A DNA stretch of 64,000 nt from Eucalyptus grandis (GCF_016545825.1 NC_052619.1:29303803-29367802); one strand, 5' to 3'. Numbered from the stretch's first letter, positions 1 to 12,532 are shown. A program made the numbers and translations. The notes: generated by a model from the letters alone, not told the origin.

Positions 1-1484
1 TAATCTAATATGGTTTATAATTAGCATTTTTTAGAGACGTATATCTACACTTGTTTTGTCCGGATGTGACATGGCTTTGTCCATGACAAATGGTTTTATG
101 TGCGGTAGCTTGATATTAGCTCTCTGAAAGATCGAGTATAATTCATTTCTTTTGTCCAGTAGAAGCCGAAATAGTGGACTTCTTGAGTATAACGACATTC
201 TAGCAGCTCGATATGCTCCAGAGCTCAAGAGTAACATCGACGAGGACCTTAGTATATCATACGTGGCGGTTTGTAACACCGCAACTCCATATACAACACG
301 AGAAATCCTCTTCATAAGATGACCGCTTAAATACTAGAATTGAACCCACTTGGAACGGGCCGCTTATTGATGTGTAGCATTGATAGTTATGTTATTCTAG
401 AGATTATCCAAAAAGTCTAAAATCTATTGGATTTTTACCAATTCAGTCATAAAATTGTCAATTTTGTCAATTGTGTTGTAAATCTTTTCAATTCAAAAAC
501 TGAAAGTTGCTTGTTCAAATCTCACAAATCACGTACCAACTGTTCTGGGTTAGGTGATCTGCACAGGTCAAAGATCTACACATAACTTAATTGTGAGTTT
601 TGCAAATTGTTTCACGAGTTCTCTGATAATCGAGTATATGCACTCGTACCCCTTGAGTTTTCAAAAAGAAAAAGAAAAAGAAAAAGAAAAAGAAAAAGAA
701 GGTTGCTTGGTTCAACCGTCCCTTATCTAGAGATTCCAGGTCGGTTCAAGCTTATCAACAATAAAGTTAAATGATCAACTGAAGTAGAAGAAAAGAATAA
801 TACCAAAAACTGAATTCTCTTTCTTATGACTCTAATGTCAAAGATGCCCATGAATGAAGACAGATCATGTGAACCGATGTCATAGATTTTAGACTTGTTT
901 TATTTTAGCTTTGACCAAGATAACTGTATCTCAGGAATGTTTCGGATTCCGCCGCGCAAAAGAGTTAGAGAAATCAGGCTAATTAAAGATGATCTATTCT
1001 CATTGAGAATATTTATTAAAATTAGTCTTCTAATCAATTTAGCAAGTTTTTACATTTAGCTTTTCATAAGCATTGTGAATATCTTTAGTGTTGGTCAAAA
1101 CGTAATCCCAAAATCAGTGTGAAATGCTTTAATGAAATCGATGACACTATATGAAAGTTAAAGGTCACGGCCGGTGGAGAATAAACTTTAGAAAAGTATT
1201 ATTGATTTGGAGAATGAGCTAGTTATTATCAATTAGGGTAACCAATAAAAGCCATTTGTCGTACGCATGAACTTTTGGAACATCTTTTCGTTCATCGTAT
1301 ACTTTTGCTATTCTAATTTTTAGATCTTTTTATTAAATAAAAGTGAGGAGGGACGACTGCCATGATTATCCTTCTGAATTTCACCATAAATGTTTCACAA
1401 GTTTTACGGAATGTTTTCTTTGAATCCTAACCGTTAAGTAGGTTCATAAACTAGTGACCAAACCCACACCGATGTTATTTCAAC
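1..1484. other. AT-rich intergenic DNA, no gene seen
   Basis: I see no convincing gene here. A 94-codon minus-strand frame at 31-315 has no recognisable motif. A short (AAAAAG)n tract lies at about 665-701. The rest is AT-rich unique-looking sequence of the kind found between plant genes. Confidence 0.5.
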
Positions 1485-2093
1485 GAAAAATGATAAATAA
1501 AAAAAGTCATAAATTTATTACAATTGTACCAATTTAGTTTTATATATTTCAATTTGGCTATTCTACTTATAAACCTTTTGACGATTTGTTAATTTATTCA
1601 TTCTAGCCAAGTTTTGGAGAAAATTGCCGACATGGACGTAAATAGTGCCACATATGATGAACGATACTAACATGATAAATTTTATGATTTTTAGAATTTT
1701 TAAAAATGATATGAATTTTTTTGTTTATTATTTTATTTATTTCTTTTATTTCCTTTTTTTTTCCTATGAAGTGTGCTAACTGTTGCGGCCCTCGCCTAGT
1801 GGTCATCTGGGCAAGGACTGGTGAGGGCCTTGCAAGATTTGCCTAGTGGCTGATGAGGTTTGCTAGGTTAAAAGGAAAATAAAGAAAGAAAAATTATAAA
1901 AATTGTTCATGTTAGTGTTGGATATCTCATGTAGCGTTGCTAATGTTTATGTCAGCAATTTCTAGTCAAATTTCATTGAAAGGATTAAATTGGCAAATCG
2001 TTAATTTTTAGGACTAAATTGATCAAATTAAAAGATTTAGAACTAAATTCACACAAATGGAATAGGTTGAACACTTTTTTGATAATCTCTCCC
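1485..2093. mobile_element. Mutator-like MITE with long degenerate TIRs
   Basis: The left end (GAAAAATGATAAATAAAAAA) and the reverse complement of the right end (GGGAGAGATTATCAAAAAAG) match loosely, and both continue into the 'accaatttagttttaa' type sequence common in plant foldback MITEs. The middle (about 1785-1860) is GC-rich. Flanking 9-mers are tatttcaac (1476-1484) and tattttaac (2094-2102), 8 of 9 identical, which suits the 9-bp target duplication of Mutator-like elements. No transposase is present, so it is non-autonomous. Confidence 0.6.
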
Positions 2094-2734
2094 TATTTTA
2101 ACTAATTGTTTGTCACTCGTGAACCGAATTTCAGAAACAGGAAACGAAGAGTAGAATAAGAAAATGTTCCACCGCAACAGAGAGAATTTCTACGCGTTCC
2201 TTCATCTGTTCTTTCCTGTCCGCTCGTGAGATACCGGGAAGATGGAGGGGACATTAAGTTGTCTCTGTCTTCGGCTCTTCATTGGGCAATCGAAAACCAA
2301 TTTAGCAACGTTCTAGAGTTTCCTAGAAAGACAAGACGTCCATCTCAAGTCCCATTAGACTTTTTGGGCCTCTAATCAAGTCACCACGGCATGTGAAATC
2401 GTCAATCGCAATTATGTCGGGGCCGAGAAACTTCAGCCTTAACATTGGTCGGAAATTAACGGACTGTTAGGGGAATTTTTATGATTAAGCTGTGACTTTG
2501 TTTTTGCTAATCCAATGGGCGGTCATCACATGGTGAGAATGGAAGGCTAGGAAGAGAGGACATCTTGCCGATGATTTGGTGTGAGTGCTTGCCTTAGCAT
2601 CGCATGTTGAGGAAATTCTTGATTGAATTCGTTTTATTTGTGATCACATGGTAGATTGGACCAATCTGATAGTAGAATATAAGGTTGATACTTTGAGCCC
2701 ATGGCTCTTAGTCAACTTTGAGTTCATGGTGATA
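2094..2734. other. Intergenic DNA, nothing recognised
   Basis: Mixed-composition sequence between the MITE and the tandem duplication. No open frame, RNA gene or repeat that I can name. Confidence 0.4.
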
Positions 2735-3689
2735 TGGATTCTACCGCATATTAGATAGACCAGAACACATGTTTCGGGCATTGAAATTCCAGCAATCAAT
2801 GGGCGACTACTTGAGATAGAGCACCATTATCGGAACCAAATGGTGAAGTCACCTCAAGACCGAATTCTATCCACGTTTATATTGCAATCTATCCACGTAT
2901 TCTTGAAAGTTGTGTGGATAGAGCATTAGGAAAAAGCATTGACAAAGAGGGTCTGTTCTTTGCAGAACTTGTAGACTTACATGAAAGTGGAATTACTGGG
3001 GAAATCCCTGGTCAACAAAGCTGTGCTTTTGTTTCCATACACACTGCTTTTCCTCTTCTTTTCCTTTTTTTCTCTTTAGCAAATCTGAGAGATTCCCTAT
3101 TGGTAAATGAAACTACCATTTGAGAATAAGAGCTCGAGGACTGATTTTCAAGGCAGGAAGAAACTCGTTACGTGATAAAATTATGTATCGACATACATTT
3201 CGAGGAGACAATCCCCGAGTCATCAATTTTCTCCATTAGGCTTTTTTATGACGCCTGGATAAAGGGTGATGTACTATAGGGTGGGATATAATATGATTAG
3301 ATGAACAAAATTCTTCAACTTTCTTATATTATTTATTTGGAAGGATATCGGATATAATGATGAATATGGCTATACATATCCTATAAAAATTTTGAAGTTT
3401 TTTTGTGGACATTGTTGTAATTGGACAACGAGTTTAGATAAACAGCTCAAAAACCCTAGTTCTATAATGTGAAGGCAACCGTTATAACGGTGACTGGTTC
3501 TCTCAACCACGAATCACGATCACTACGGAGAATCGATGTAGAGACTCGAGAGGACAGAACGAGGGGGCACACTGCCGACCGCCGTATGCTGATTGCCAAA
3601 GTCATGGTTTTCAAGATGATGAAAATATTCAAATTAGGTTGCATCTAATTCCTAGAACAAAGAGTCGGATAAAATAATAGTATGGAAAA

Positions 3690-4080
3690 ATGTATTGAAA
3701 GTTCTAAAACTTGTCAAAAAAGTGTAATTGAGTCTTTAAGCTTTCAAAAAATGTAATCAAGTCATAAAATATGTCAAGTTGACCGATTATTGACCACAGG
3801 CCAAAGGGAAAGAAAAGTAAAAACAAAAAGAAAGGCACAAATTAAAAAAGAAAAAGAAAAAATATGAAATATTTGTTCATGTAACCACCAACAATACCAC
3901 ATAGAATGGCTAGTCGCTAACCAACGTCTATATTAGCATTTTTAGGTCAAAATTGATTGAAATGGCTAAATTGACAGGTTGTTAAGAGATGTAGGACTAA
4001 ATTAACAAAATTGAAAGGTTTACTAAATTAGCAATTTTTTAAAAAGATTTAAGATTAAATTGGTACAAGTAAAATGTTTA
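3690..4080. mobile_element. Degenerate MITE (Mutator-like style)
   Basis: The stretch opens with 'cttgtcaaaaaagtgtaatt' style sequence and closes with the roughly inverted 'aggactaaattaacaaaattg' and 'aagattaaattggtac'. This is the same pattern seen at the better-preserved MITEs in this window. Copy B of the duplication lacks it. I could not define a target site duplication, so the ends are approximate. Confidence 0.4.
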
Positions 4081-5650
4081 TTCTTCAAATGGCCGCCATA
4101 CAATAGGTTTGGGATATTTTGGACAATTATCCCATTAACTTCACCTTTTCCCCATGATCTATTGAATTTTGACTCTGTCTCTTCCACAAACGATTTTCAA
4201 ATTGTAATACCACAGCCATCTCACGGCGCTTCTAAGATATCCCTTCCCCATTCAGAGTCTCAATCGATGATTCTGTCTAATTGATATCTTTGCCAACCAA
4301 CCTTGCTATGACGTTCATAATTGTCTACCATACGCCATCGTATATCAACTATAGATCTGCGGTCATCGATGTATACAACATTACTCATGGACATCGACGA
4401 TGGCTCACGTGTTAAAAATAACTTATATTCTAGTCACATGTCTATCCATATCAATGGCCTGGTTAATTTTGGTGCAAACAAAACCACAACCTTAAACGAA
4501 ACTATAAGCTAGCCGATCCTCCAAATTCGATTTAGGAACTCTTCCTTTCCAAGGGTGGAAATGGAATGGATTGTCCACCAGGTTCAGCCTATCTTTACCC
4601 CGACAACTTTTTAGGACGAAATTCTTCCATTTCCTACATTGGAAATAGGCAAAGAATCGCTCTATTCAGAAGCAACCTTCCTATGTTCTCCTTGAGAGAC
4701 AATAAAACCATTCTTTACCCCATTCTCTCTTTTTGTTCCGCGCGAAACGTTGAGTGAGGGCGTTAAAACAATATTCTATGGTATTTCATTTTAATGGGAA
4801 TGTCTGAAATATATCGTGTGGTCAAGGAAAGAAGAGCCTGAATTTTATCCACTACTAAACTAACGGTTTAAACATTTTATAAAAATTAATGCTGCAAACT
4901 ATCTCAAGTGTGTGATGCCACTGAGGTTTTTTCCCCCTCTTGTTATAGATTTTGGCGTTCGAAAAAGTTTTTACTAGGGTTGAACAGCCGAGTGGATTCA
5001 ATTGCAGAACTCAATCGAACTAGCCTTACCCAATTGATTCAAAGTCGGTTCACATGGGGACTAGGTAGGTTTATGGGTAAAATTTGGGGAACCGTCTCGA
5101 TTGGCTCGGTTCCCAATTTTAGTTTCTAGATTAGAACTGGTTTTTAGCTTTATTATTTTTATACTTTGTTCAAGAAAAAGATAAATATTTTGGTCTGTCT
5201 AAAAAATCTATAAAGCTGTGATCACTATATTACAAATTGTTCACATAATATATCAATCCCGAATAATGTTCATTTTACTTAATTGTATGAATTTAGAATC
5301 CATTATTTGTTTGGGCTTTATCCATAAGCTTCCAAAAAGAAATATTCTTTCCTTTACATATCTCCGAATAAAAATTGGCCTATGCCTAAAGTAAGGACCT
5401 TTTCTTTTCAAAATTCGGGCCGACCGTAATATTCTCGTTCGAAAGTGTTACCCAATAATAGTCATATCTTATGTTTTACTTTCATATCACATCTTTGATC
5501 TTTATTTTCTCTACGGCCCCATTGTTCTCTTAGAAAAGAAAACTTATCATAGAAGAAATAATATATATAGTTCTGGTAGTTGATGGTGTATGATCTAGAA
5601 GCTACAAAATGTCATATTGAAACCTAATTCCAAACAGATCACCCCGGTCC

Positions 5651-5658
5651 TTTATATG
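5651..5658 (+). promoter_or_regulatory. TATA box of small gene copy A
   Basis: tttatatg lies 33 bp upstream of the ATG at 5691. The paralogous gene has tttatag in the same relative place (12533), followed by the same 'gcactcc' stretch. The conservation supports a real core promoter and a very short 5' leader. Confidence 0.55.
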
Positions 5659-5690
5659 GCCATCGTGCACTCCACATCACTGTAACATCA

Positions 5691-6092
5691 ATGGATCCTC
5701 ATTCTCATCATGCTCCTCTTTGGAGCCACGTCACCCGATGGTGCGCCTGCACGGGCGGTCGCGAGCCGGTCGAACCGCTTGCGGTGGCCGAGGCACAGAG
5801 CTCGAGCCACGTCGCCTGTACCCCTGCATGCAAGAAGAAGCTTGACGGGGTAGCTCTGTGGGTCGTCAGTGGCATCGCCACGGCCTTTTTCTCGTCTCTC
5901 GAGCGATGCTCGTGCATCCGTCTCGGCACGAAAGATGACGCCGAGGACCCTTCTCTGCCGCCACTGATCGGAGACCAGGGAAGGCTCCAGCAAGAAGCCG
6001 GTGCGGAGGATGAGGAGGAGCTTGAGGTGGAGCTTGAGGTGGAGCCAAGTACGGCCCCTTCTTTCGATGCTGAACGAGAGCAAGTAAAATAG
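5691..6092 (+). CDS. Small Cys-containing protein with a hydrophobic segment, copy A (133 aa)
   Basis: Function unknown. The predicted 133-residue protein has an N-terminal WCAC motif (about 18-21), an ACTPAC motif (about 44-49), a hydrophobic stretch LDGVALWVVSGIATAFFSSL (about 54-73) that could be a membrane segment, then CSCI and a Glu-rich acidic tail. Support for coding: the paralogue at 12575 keeps the same start position, the WC.C, ACTPAC, LDGVA.WV..G.A.AFF.SL and CSC motifs, and a TATA box at the same distance. Local GC rises well above the flanks, and an aataaag signal lies at about 6198. The resemblance is to plant-specific uncharacterised small membrane proteins; I cannot name it. 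Open frames on the opposite strand are shadows of this gene. Confidence 0.65.
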   Translation: MDPHSHHAPLWSHVTRWCACTGGREPVEPLAVAEAQSSSHVACTPACKKKLDGVALWVVSGIATAFFSSLERCSCIRLGTKDDAEDPSLPPLIGDQGRLQQEAGAEDEEELEVELEVEPSTAPSFDAEREQVK

Positions 6093-6647
6093 ATGTATGC
6101 TCGGAGTGCGTGCCATTATAGTTATTGGTATGTGTACGTATTTGTACATGGATTAGTTGTAGGTAAGTATTGGACTTGTTGATTGTGTTTCGGATTTAAT
6201 AAAGTATACGTTTACTTAATTTAGCACAATTTCCATCATCAAAATGTCGGAAAACGAATGACTTTCTTCAAATCAATAGTTATACGTGACAATTTTGAGA
6301 ACCGACTAGTTGTCTCGACCGTGCTTTGCACGAATTCACTTGTAAGTTCTTGATTAAGAAACGATGTTCGGTTTCTAATCATAGATCATTTGATATCACC
6401 TGGACATCATGGAGAATGTTTATTCAACTTGTGGACATTACTGTGGGAAAAATACATGTCGTCTGCATAAATAATCAGCTTAATCATTTGAGATGACTTT
6501 CTCATCTTAATATCTTTGTATTTTTTTGGGAAGTAAAAAGGGGTATTATCCTTTGATATTTTCGAGTTTAGTTTTCAAAGAGAGACATTTTAGTGGGTTA
6601 CCTCTTAAATTAATTCCTCGCTTTATGGCGTACTTGCAAAATATAAG

Positions 6648-7460
6648 GAGAAAAGTGTTAAAAAAAAAGTACTAAACCTTTTGTATTTATGCCAATTTAA
6701 TCATGAACCTTTTTACTTAGTATTGATTCAATCATTTCCAGCTAATTTTAATAGATTTTGCCGATCGAACGTCGCCCGGTTGATGTGGCTCGAAACGTAG
6801 ACAATTTTTAATAATATTTTAATATTTTTGAATTTGAATTTTTGAATTTGAATTTGAATTTTATTTTTATTTTTCCCTTCCCCTCCTCTAGCTAGTTGTC
6901 GGACCTCGAGAGACTAGCCGAGGCGCTTGGGCCGGCGAGGTCAACCTCACTCACCCTTGTCGGCCACCTTGCTAGTGGTCGCTAGGGCGAGCCTTGCCGG
7001 CGCCGCCTAGGCCATGAGGGCGACCTAGCACCAGGTTGGCGAGGCTCGCCCTCATTGGATTTGGAGAGTTTGAGCCTCACCCATGGCCGGCGAGGCTCGA
7101 CCTTGCCAAATTGTGGGCTGGGTGGCGTCGGCGAGCCTCGGCGCCCAGTGCGAGGCCGCCCTCGTGGCCACCGGCAAGGTTCGACGAGGTCAACCTCACC
7201 GGCCGTTGCCTCGGCCGGTCGGCGAGGTCCGGCGACTAGTTGGAGAAGGGAAAGGAAAAAAAGAAAAATAAAAAGAAAGAGAAAATAAAATAAAAATATT
7301 TAAAAATATTAAAATATTATTAAAATTTGTCAATGTCGACTCTTGATCAAAGAACGTTGGTTGGCCGGCATCTAGTCAGCAAAATCCGGTCAAAATTGGC
7401 CGGAAATGATTGAATCGGCACTAAGTAAAAATGTTTAGGACTTTTTTGACACTTTTTTCC
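6648..7460. mobile_element. Mutator-like foldback element, 813 bp, 9-bp target duplication
   Basis: A perfect 9-bp duplication aaatataag flanks it (6639-6647 and 7461-7469). The ends are inverted: ggagaaaagtgt at the left, ggaaaaaagtgt as the reverse complement of the right. The inverted similarity continues for about 250-300 bp per side, through an AT-rich zone into GC-rich sequence (cggacctcg on the left arm), so nearly the whole element is a fold-back. Copy B of the tandem duplication has the uninterrupted site near 13797-13810, which shows insertion after the duplication. No transposase. The small open frames at 7036-7288 fall in the GC-rich core and are not genes. Confidence 0.85.
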
Positions 7461-7610
7461 AAATATAAGTATCTGGTCATGCACGCTTATACCATTTAAA
7501 TAAAATAACTGAAGTTATTCATTGGATTATCTATCACCAAATGCACTATATCACTTCCTATCGTGACTATTTTGCCCACCTCTCACACAAAGCGTGCAGA
7601 CTATTGCTGA

Positions 7611-8880
7611 TTTTTGGACCTCAGGGAGGGAGGGAGGGATGCTGCTCTTATTGACCTTTATTTGCAAGAAAAGAATGCCAAATTGATGATTAAATTAGTA
7701 TCAGACGTAACCGACGATGCTTAATTATTGACATATCATTAATATATTAAATTATTCCTTCATAAAATGCATCTCATTCACTTCGTCGTGTAAGAAATCT
7801 ACTTTTATTCTCATCTGCTTAACATTTTAAAAGCTTACTGATTTATCATTTATTAAACCTCATTAAGCAAAACCCAATATTTTGTATAAATTCTAGCTTT
7901 TAGCCCGTTTAGTTTGCAGGTTACTTAGTATCATACGGTAAAATCATAATTATTTTATTTTATTTTTTTGCGGAAATTATTATGACATTTGATAAGGCAT
8001 TCAATTAAAAATATACTAATTCTCCCACATTTAGTTAGCGCTAGTCATATATAATCTCATTTGAATTTCAATCTAGACAAGTTAAATGTGGTTGACCACC
8101 TAATCCGTTCTGTGCAGAGAATTTCTAAATGATGAAAGCTTACTCTATTTCAATCAAAAACATAAAGTAAGCATGAGTCATTCAAAACTGCAACATTGTT
8201 TAGACCTAAATATGTGATCAACCTTCAGAAAGCCTCGGAAAGCTTCGAAAAGCGTTCTTTCCAGAATGGATATCTAGTTATATTCATTTATTTTTGTGAA
8301 AATTATTAGATATAATTGGAGTTTGGGAAACTTATAGCATCTGTTTGAGATGTTGTAATTTTTTTTAATATCATGTGTGATATCTTATCCTTCTTGACTT
8401 TAGTGGGTGCACCGGGCGAATCATGTAAATTTGCCGAGCGTAATTTATTTGTTTGGCATTATTTGTCACTTTATGCGACAAAATCGGTCGACTGTATATG
8501 TCCAGACATATGGAGGTGGAATCAGGCATTATTAACAAGGGGCACGAGAAGCGTCATTTTGAGTTTGCATTTCGGTGGTACAGCCGGGTTATGCAGTCTT
8601 GTCGGGCAACTTGAAAACATACCAAACAGAATTATGCTGTAGGCATCGTACACTTTGTTTAGCATAACATTTTCAAAGAGTTTCGGACCTCCAAAGGGTC
8701 TTGAGCTAAAATATCGGTGTTTGATAACGTAATCTCAAGTAAGCTTAAAACCTCAAGGCAACTTGGATCCAGTTTTGGGCTGCATTCTGAAAATGTTTTT
8801 TCAGGGGTTTAATGAATTATTTCTTTCAACTTTGCCCTCACTAAGCTAATGAAATTTCAGTTTTAACCTCACCCTCAAAA
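7611..8880. other. Intergenic DNA with an unidentified open island
   Basis: Mostly AT-rich. An 89-codon plus-strand frame (8373-8642) sits in a patch with higher GC than its flanks. I recognise no domain in it and find no second copy in the window. A diverged gene remnant is possible. Confidence 0.3.
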
Positions 8881-9375
8881 GCTAAATAGATCTGATCGGC
8901 AGACGAGGGCATCAACGCAAGGGCTAAAGCTAGCTCAAATTTGATTGTTGACCATGCCTGGGCTTGCACGATCTTGATGGCTGTCGCCTGGGGTGGCGTG
9001 ACTTCAGCGTTGCCTCGCATCGCCTCATCATTGGTCACCTGGGGTCGCCTCGCCATCGCCTGGGATTGCATGACCTTGAGTCACCTTGCTTGGGGTCATG
9101 ACATGAGCAAATCTCGCCTAGGCGTCCCTTGCCTTGGGTCGCGCTACACTCCTGTTGCCTTGCTGGGATAACATGACCTCTTCTTTGTCTCACCTTGGGT
9201 CACCTCGCCTCGCCTTTCCTCACCTGGTCATTGCCTTGCCTTTGGTCACTTGGTGTCGCCTCACCTTGCCTCTTGTTGACAGCAGCGTTACCCTGCCTTG
9301 CTGAGGTCTAGCGGCCTCTGGTCAATGCTCACCGGGCTCCAATTCCCTTGCCGCGGTGCTTGCCGGCCTTTGGTT
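8881..9375. repeat. GC-rich degenerate repeat with gcctgggtc / cacctcgcct words
   Basis: The stretch repeats words such as 'cgcctggggt', 'cacctcgcct' and 'ccttgcctt' at irregular spacing. It resembles an old, decayed minisatellite or the GC-rich core of a Mutator-like element. Short frames read across it on both strands, as expected for low-complexity GC-rich DNA, and are not gene evidence. Confidence 0.4.
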
Positions 9376-10609
9376 GATGCTCTTCGGATCTAATAACGTC
9401 TGTCCTCTCTATTTTTTGTTTTTTTTTTTTTAAACATAATTTTAAAGTTGTTTTACTAGGATTTGTAAAGTTCTTTGTGAGATTAGAGTGTTTATGTGAG
9501 AACTCTTTCGAAGGGCTTGATTGTGAGATTATTGATCAAGTAGCTGTAATCTCGGCCACATCCCCTATCTCTAGTGAAATTTTCAGTCATTCTGGGAGTG
9601 GATATAACGTGATTCATGTATCTGTACTCCTCTTCTTCTTTTCTTCTTCTTCTTTTCAATCTGCTTGGTTTTGCTTTTATTATAAACTCAAAGTAAGTAG
9701 ATTGCCTCTTCTGCGTGTGAGAAATATGATTCTGCCACACATTAGATAAGTGATCACTCGAGATAAAACATCATGATACAAACAAAACGGTGACCTCACC
9801 TCAAGACCGTGTCCTATTCACGGATAAATGGCAATCTATCCATACATTTTAAAAAAGTTGTGTGGATTGAGTATTAGTGTGTTAGGAAAAGGCATTGGCT
9901 ATATGGAAATTGAAAGGAATGCAGTGGGGATTTCCTCCTTGGATGGACCCAAAAGAGGTTGTCAACAAAGTTACCGGAGAAAAGAGGTGAAAAGAGGAGA
10001 AATTGCTACATGTAACTCTACTTGCACGAAAGAAGACATACATGAGAAATTGCGGGTCAACAAAGTTCTGCTTTTGTTTCCATACACTCTGCTTTTCCTC
10101 TTCTTTTTCCTTCTCTTTAGTAATTCTGAGAGATTCCTGCTAGCAAATGAAACTACAACGGGAGAAAAGAGGACGTCGACTTATTGTCGAGGCAGGAAGA
10201 AACTTGTACGGGGATAAAATCATATACCAAAATACATTCGAGGAGATAACCCTAAAGTCATAGAGTCATATATAATAGGGAAGGACACGATAGGATAATA
10301 ATATATAAATCATTCAAATTTATCATTTTTATCATTTATTTGGGAGAAAATCGGTTGTAACGATGAATATGGCTCTAACCTATCATATAAACTATAAAGT
10401 TTTTCTAGTTTTTGATGAACATAAGTTCATGATCGGATAGAAAAAAGTAAAATACCCTACCAATTGACGAAAAACCCAGGATCTATAATGAAAAGGGCGA
10501 CTAATGGTAGTCACTTGCGTCATTGCGACCACCATAATAAGCTGGTTAATTATATCAACCATCAATCACCATCACGACAGAGAACCGATATATACACATA
10601 TATTATATA

Positions 10610-10612
<3 letters not shown>

Positions 10613-10663
<51 letters not shown>
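10613..10663. repeat. (GA)n microsatellite
   Basis: About 25 uninterrupted GA units. A 67-codon frame runs into it and ends in an Arg-Glu run, which is an artefact of the repeat. Confidence 0.95.
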
Positions 10664-10665
<2 letters not shown>

Positions 10666-11405
10666 AAAATCTTTTAGTCTCATTATTATTTTTTTTTCCG
10701 GATATAGCTACGTGTTGTATTAGGAAATGTCTTCTTTATGATAGAAATAGTTGTACTCCAGCTCCGGCCTATATTTAATAACTATCATTGAAGCTTTATG
10801 CACTTTATAGAAAGAGGGAGCGCCAAAGAAAGATATAATATGTAAAGATTGCAAGTAGAAAAAGTATATACAAAATCTACAAATGGTCTCTCACTTCTTG
10901 CTTTGTAAGTTTCTAGGGTGAAATTCTTCTATTTTGCCGTATCCTTTTCAATTCCTACATTGGAAAACAGGCAAAGCATCGCTCCATTAATAAGCAAACA
11001 TCTCTATTTTATCCTTGCCACAATGAAAAGCCATTCTTTACCCGATTCTCTCTTCGATCTTTTGTTCCTTGGGAAAATGTTGAGTGAGGGTGTTAAAACA
11101 ATATTCTATGGCAATGCATTTCACAGGGGAATGGCTGCATTGTATCGTGTGTTTTTTCCCCATTTTTTGGGAGAATTTCATCGTGTGATTGATAAAAGAA
11201 GGGCCTGAGTTTTATCCGCTACTTAATTAAGGGTCTAAGCATTTAATTTTGAAACAATAATTCCGCAAACTGTATCATGTGTTTACTGCCGATAATGTCT
11301 TTTCCCCCACCGGTAATTGGATTTACCATAGTTCAACATATTGACATCAATACAGATTTGACATTCAAAAAAGTTTCGGCTAGGGGTTAACAACCAAACT
11401 GGTCA

Positions 11406-11611
11406 CCCATTTGTAGATAACGCAGTTGGTTGAGAATCCCTCCCTCATCGCTGAGGTCAAGAGTTCGAAACCTTGCGTTGCTAGCAATTTAAGTGGGGGG
11501 TCATGGCGGTGGGTTGTTATGCTAGTCTTTCCCGAGGTATAGGGGCCCGGTTTTTAGGAGCCTTTCGGGCTCGGGGGCATGTGGTGGTGTCCTTGGTCAC
11601 CAAAAAAAAAA
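11406..11611 (+). mobile_element. tRNA-derived SINE, about 206 bp, 15-bp target duplication
   Basis: The head looks like a tRNA: an A-box-like 'taacgcagttggttgag' near 11417 and a B-box-like 'gagttcgaaacc' near 11461. A GC-rich body follows, and the tail is a run of A (11602-11611). A perfect 15-bp direct repeat caaccaaactggtca flanks it (11391-11405 and 11612-11626), as left by LINE-type retrotransposition. Copy A of the surrounding duplication has no insertion at the matching place (about 4983-5010). A 66-codon frame (11503-11703) crosses it and is not a gene. Confidence 0.85.
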
Positions 11612-12487
11612 CAACCAAACTGGTCAACTATGGAAATCGAACTAAACTGGTCTTACCTAATAAATTCCAGGCCGGTTTACTGAGTAAGTTCTTGGATGAA
11701 TAATCGGGAAATGGCCTTGACCAATTGTGAGTTTTTTTTTTTTTTTTTTAATTTGTTTGAAAGAAAGATAGATATCTTGGATAGGGTTTCGGACTTGCGA
11801 AGTTTATGAAGTCCAGTAATGCCTTAACTACTAAAAGGTTCAAATGGTACATTTTCCCGAATAATAGTTAAATTATTTGAAGTTATGCACATTCTAGGAT
11901 TGATCTTGCAACAGGACAGCTTGGTCTAGGCAAGGAACGACTTTGAAAGGATAGGTTCTAAATTCATGATCTGAAACCTATTCATCTTAAAATTGGTCAC
12001 TCATTATATCCACTACACGATCTAATTTGCTCCAATTTCCTCAAAATAAAAGCTGCTATTTCTAGATGTTATTTGTGTCGCTTGATTATTGTATGGATTT
12101 AGAATCCGCTATTTGTTAGGGCTCTATCCATAAGCTTCCCCCTGCCCCCCTCCCAAAAATAAAAAAATAAAAAAATAAAAATTCTTTCCTTTACCCACAT
12201 CTCGGAATAATCATTACCCACCGCCTAAAGTAAGAACCTTTTCTTTTTAAAATTCGGGCAGACCATAATATTCTCATTTCGAATAATATTAGGGCTAACC
12301 TAAGAAAAAAGGGCTTAATTCGTATCTTATATATTCACACTTTTCTCCATGAACGAACGTGGACAATAATGGTACACGAATGTCATTGGTAATATCAAAC
12401 TATGTCTGCTTATGATTTTCTGAAAATACAAGGAGAGAGCATATTTTTAGTAATGGTAGTTGATGGTGTTTGATCTAGAAGCTACAA

Positions 12488-12493
12488 CACGTG
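12488..12493. promoter_or_regulatory. G-box (CACGTG) in the copy B promoter
   Basis: A CACGTG hexamer, the core bound by plant bZIP and bHLH factors, sits 87 bp upstream of the ATG at 12575 and about 40 bp upstream of the TATA box. The matching place in copy A reads caaaatgtcat, so the two paralogues differ at this site. The motif is seen directly; any regulatory role is inferred. Confidence 0.35.
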
Positions 12494-12532
12494 TATTAAA
12501 ACCTAATTCCGATCAGATTCCTCTAGTTCCCC

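Larger units (their letters stand above)
2735..7610. repeat. Tandem segmental duplication, copy A
   Basis: This block lines up in the same order with copy B at about 9715-13960. Anchors are the 'cacctcaagaccg' stretch (2850 / 9795), the 'ctgcttttcctctt' stretch (3045 / 10090), the 'cctacattggaaa' stretch (4635 / 10955), the small gene (5691 / 12575), the 'ctttgcacgaat' stretch (6330 / 13204) and the 'gttattcattggattat' stretch (7514 / 13859). The copies are clearly diverged, so the duplication is not recent. About 1 kb (3560-4600) is unlike copy B. Small open frames such as 2914-3123 lie in this non-coding part and are not conserved as protein. Confidence 0.8.

Noticed and set aside
2914..3123. 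69-codon plus-strand frame with a hydrophobic middle
   Set aside because: The duplicated stretch at 10040-10160 shares the DNA but not the same reading frame start or end, so protein conservation is not supported.
5688..6149. 153-codon minus-strand frame opposite the small gene
   Set aside because: The plus-strand gene has a conserved paralogue, start and TATA box; the antisense frame is not conserved in copy B.
11406..11480. Possible tRNA gene
   Set aside because: The tRNA-like boxes are degenerate, followed by a non-tRNA body and poly-A, with a target duplication; it is a SINE.
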